Of a stretch of DNA of 64,000 bases, positions 62,166 to 64,000 are shown piece after piece. Origin of the DNA: Blastococcus sp. CT_GayMR16 (lineage in GTDB: Bacteria > Actinomycetota > Actinomycetes > Mycobacteriales > Geodermatophilaceae). Within the stretch, counting starts at the first letter, position 1, and each line of letters opens with the position of its first letter. A program made the position numbers and the translations under genes. The stretch covers positions 1 to 64,000 of the forward strand of contig NZ_SPQK01000010.1 in the NCBI RefSeq assembly GCF_004570875.1. Reading direction: 5' to 3'. Below the pieces are notes generated by a model, which saw only the letters and a program-made list of their open reading frames with translations, was not told where the DNA came from and made no database searches.

Positions 62166-64000
62166 TCGCCCGGCTCAAGGGGAGCCGCACGCTCACCGGA
62201 CTGTCGCGGGGCACGGCCGTCCTCCTCGCCCTCGCGCTGCTCCTGCGCCTGGCTCTGGTCCTGCTCCTCGTGCCGGAGATCCACAGCGCGTGGTTCGTCC
62301 CGTTCTTCGACGACGTCATCGCCCACCCCTCGTGGGACCCGTGGCAGTCGTTCCTGGACCACGGCGGCGACCCGGACTCCTTCCCCTACGGGCCGGTCAT
62401 GTTCGTCTGGTTCGGCTTCTGGGCCTGGATCACCAGCTGGCTGCCCGCCCCCTGGGGCACCCAGATCGGCATCGGGCTCGGCCTGCTCGCCCTGGAAGTC
62501 CTCCTGTGGGCGCTGGTCACCCGGTTCCGACCCGCGTCGTCCCGGACGACGCTGCTCCTGCTGGCGCTCAGCCCGGTCGCGGTCTACGCCACCTACATCC
62601 ACGGTCAGCTGGACCTGCTGCCGACCCTGCTCATCGTCGCCAGCGTCCTGCTCCTGCGGGACCGCCGCTGGACGGCGGCCGGCGTCCTCGGCGGGCTCGC
62701 CGTGGCCGCCAAGTTCTCCTCGGCCTTCGTGCCGCCCCTCATCCTGATCTTCCTGCTGCGCAACGCGCGCTTCCGGGAGCACACCCGGGCCTACGTGATC
62801 GGGCTGATCCCGGGGCTGGTCCTGACGGTCCTGCCGATCCTGCTGCCCGGCTACCGCACGATGGTCCTGCGGACGCCGGAGAGTCAGTCGGTCGTCGCCT
62901 ACGCACTGGAGCTCGGCCCCGGGCTCGCGCTGGTCGTCCTGCCGGCGGTCTACCTTGCCCTGGCCGGACTGCTCTACCGCTTCAAGCGGGGCAATCCCGA
63001 CATCGTCGTGCTGGTCGTCGGCGTGATGCTCACGGCGGTCACCCTGCTCACCCCGGCCAGCCCCGGCTGGTACCTCTGGTCGGTCCCGTTCCTCGCGCTG
63101 CTCGCCGCACCGCTGGGCCGACAGGCGGTCGCCTCCGTCTGGCTGTTCTGGGGCGCCGCCACGGTAACCCTTGCCCTGCGCGCCTCCGGCGCGACATGGC
63201 GGGCCGCGGTCGGAGACCGGCCCGCGAGCACGTTCAGCGAGGTCGGCAACTTCGTCAACCGGTCGGGCGCCGTCGGCGCAGTCCTCTCCACAGGCACGGT
63301 GCTGCTCGGCGTCCTCATGCTGGTGCTCATCTACCGCCGGGCCCGCCCCCGCCTGGACATGTACCGGCTCAGCAACTCGCCGATGTCGGTCGCCATCGCC
63401 GGGGACAGCGGCACGGGCAAGGACACGCTGTGCATCTCGCTGGCCAATGTCTTCGGCGAGAGCGCGACGTCGTTCCTGATGGGCGACGACTACCACCTCT
63501 ACGACCGCAAGGCACCGCTGTGGCAGGTCACCACCCACCTGCACCCGGCGGCCAACGACCTGCCCACCATGAACCGCGACGCGCTGAGCCTCATGCGCGG
63601 CCAGCCGGTGTGGGCGGTGCACTACGACCACACCCGGGGCCGGTTCACCAAGCCACGGCCGATCAAGCAGCGGGAGCTGGTCGTCGTCAACGGTCTCCAC
63701 GCACTGACCGCGGAGGAGGTCCGCCGCACGGCGGACCTGACCGTCTACACCTCCATGGACGAGCGGCTGCGCCGGCGGCTGAAGATCAACCGGGACGTCG
63801 GACAACGCGGGCACTCCCTGGAGAACGTGGTCGCCTCCATCGAGCGGCGCTATCCGCACGCCCGCCGGTTCATCGAGCCGCAGGCCGATCTCGCCTCGGT
63901 CGTCTTCCGGCTGGAGCCGGTGAAGCCGCTGCCGGCCGAGGAGGCTGTCGACAACCGCCCGATCGAGATGATGCTGGTCGCCTACCTGCGTGGCTCCTCG
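62150..64000 (+). CDS. Fusion of GT-C-like membrane glycosyltransferase and uridine-kinase/PRK-like kinase (3' end outside window)
   Basis: The 617 codons in the window are open without a stop. Residues 1 to about 400 hold about ten membrane segments; the first loop WFVPFFDDVIAHPSWDPW has acidic residues where GT-C transferases bind metal, and GQLDLLPTLL and AAKFSSAFVPP recall PIG-M/GT87-type proteins. From about 412 a P-loop kinase begins: VAIAGDSGTGKDTLCISL (Walker A 418-425), FLMGDDYHLYDRKAPLWQ, HLHPAANDL and VVVNGLHAL, the layout of uridine kinase/phosphoribulokinase. It starts at GTG 62150 or 62153 behind GAGG. Confidence 0.82.
   Translation, partial: MVGTLIARLKGSRTLTGLSRGTAVLLALALLLRLALVLLLVPEIHSAWFVPFFDDVIAHPSWDPWQSFLDHGGDPDSFPYGPVMFVWFGFWAWITSWLPAPWGTQIGIGLGLLALEVLLWALVTRFRPASSRTTLLLLALSPVAVYATYIHGQLDLLPTLLIVASVLLLRDRRWTAAGVLGGLAVAAKFSSAFVPPLILIFLLRNARFREHTRAYVIGLIPGLVLTVLPILLPGYRTMVLRTPESQSVVAYALELGPGLALVVLPAVYLALAGLLYRFKRGNPDIVVLVVGVMLTAVTLLTPASPGWYLWSVPFLALLAAPLGRQAVASVWLFWGAATVTLALRASGATWRAAVGDRPASTFSEVGNFVNRSGAVGAVLSTGTVLLGVLMLVLIYRRARPRLDMYRLSNSPMSVAIAGDSGTGKDTLCISLANVFGESATSFLMGDDYHLYDRKAPLWQVTTHLHPAANDLPTMNRDALSLMRGQPVWAVHYDHTRGRFTKPRPIKQRELVVVNGLHALTAEEVRRTADLTVYTSMDERLRRRLKINRDVGQRGHSLENVVASIERRYPHARRFIEPQADLASVVFRLEPVKPLPAEEAVDNRPIEMMLVAYLRGSS

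Overview
The window comes from a very GC-rich actinobacterium. The gene content and order (comF, lpqB-mtrB-mtrA, sahH, manA, an SIS protein, a phosphomannomutase, a DUF3499 protein, a zincin-like protein, whiB2, fbiA-fbiB, manC, wbbL, then an LCP protein, a TIGR03089 protein, fadE25, purE, purK and gtrA) follow the order I recall for Mycobacterium tuberculosis Rv3242c to Rv3277. Protein style and WhiB2/LCP architecture suggest a Geodermatophilaceae-like organism (Blastococcus, Modestobacter, Geodermatophilus); that rank is an inference from memory, not a search. Many genes lack a Shine-Dalgarno sequence and instead carry a TANNNT -10 box 6 to 9 bases before the start codon, the signature of leaderless transcription.

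Layout. 1-6.1 kb: comF (cut by the left edge), the MtrAB-LpqB cell-envelope signalling operon and sahH, all on the minus strand. 6.3-13.7 kb: manA, glpD, then a tightly overlapping minus-strand operon of phosphomannomutase, a Trm112-like protein, an SIS isomerase-like protein and a cation diffusion facilitator, behind a DUF3499 gene. 13.8-22 kb: a degenerate zincin, poorly characterised proteins, whiB2, the F420 genes fbiA-fbiB, rmlC, a DNA glycosylase and an SDR dehydrogenase. 22-28.5 kb: nucleotide-sugar enzymes (manC, rmlA) and four glycosyltransferases including a WbbL-like rhamnosyltransferase.

28.7-42.8 kb: a surface polysaccharide locus that interrupts the mycobacterial gene order. It holds an ABC-2 exporter (Wzm/Wzt type with a C-terminal sugar-binding-like domain), a methyltransferase with a long coiled-coil tail, two RgpF-like proteins (one fused to a GH99-like WbsX domain), two further methyltransferases and three large glycosyltransferases. 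It reads as an ABC-transporter-dependent, probably rhamnose-containing and methyl-capped glycan. 42.8-48.1 kb: two secreted peptidoglycan-active proteins (SpoIID-like and PGRP amidase) that share nine copies of the same ~100-residue repeat; a candidate MtrA site sits upstream of them. 48.4-57.6 kb: a polytopic membrane protein, an LCP ligase, TIGR03089 and DUF1028 proteins, FadE25, PurE, PurK and GtrA.

57.7-64 kb: a compact, translationally coupled cluster of a class II aldolase-like protein, a tandem-duplicated nucleotidyltransferase, a second GtrA flippase, a GT2 polyprenyl-phosphate sugar synthase-like protein, a small GDPD-like phosphodiesterase, and a protein fusing a GT-C-like membrane glycosyltransferase to a uridine-kinase/phosphoribulokinase-like domain (cut by the right edge). 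This module, which could activate, flip and transfer an unusual sugar, is the best candidate for an undescribed system. No tRNA, rRNA, CRISPR array, insertion sequence or phage gene was seen.
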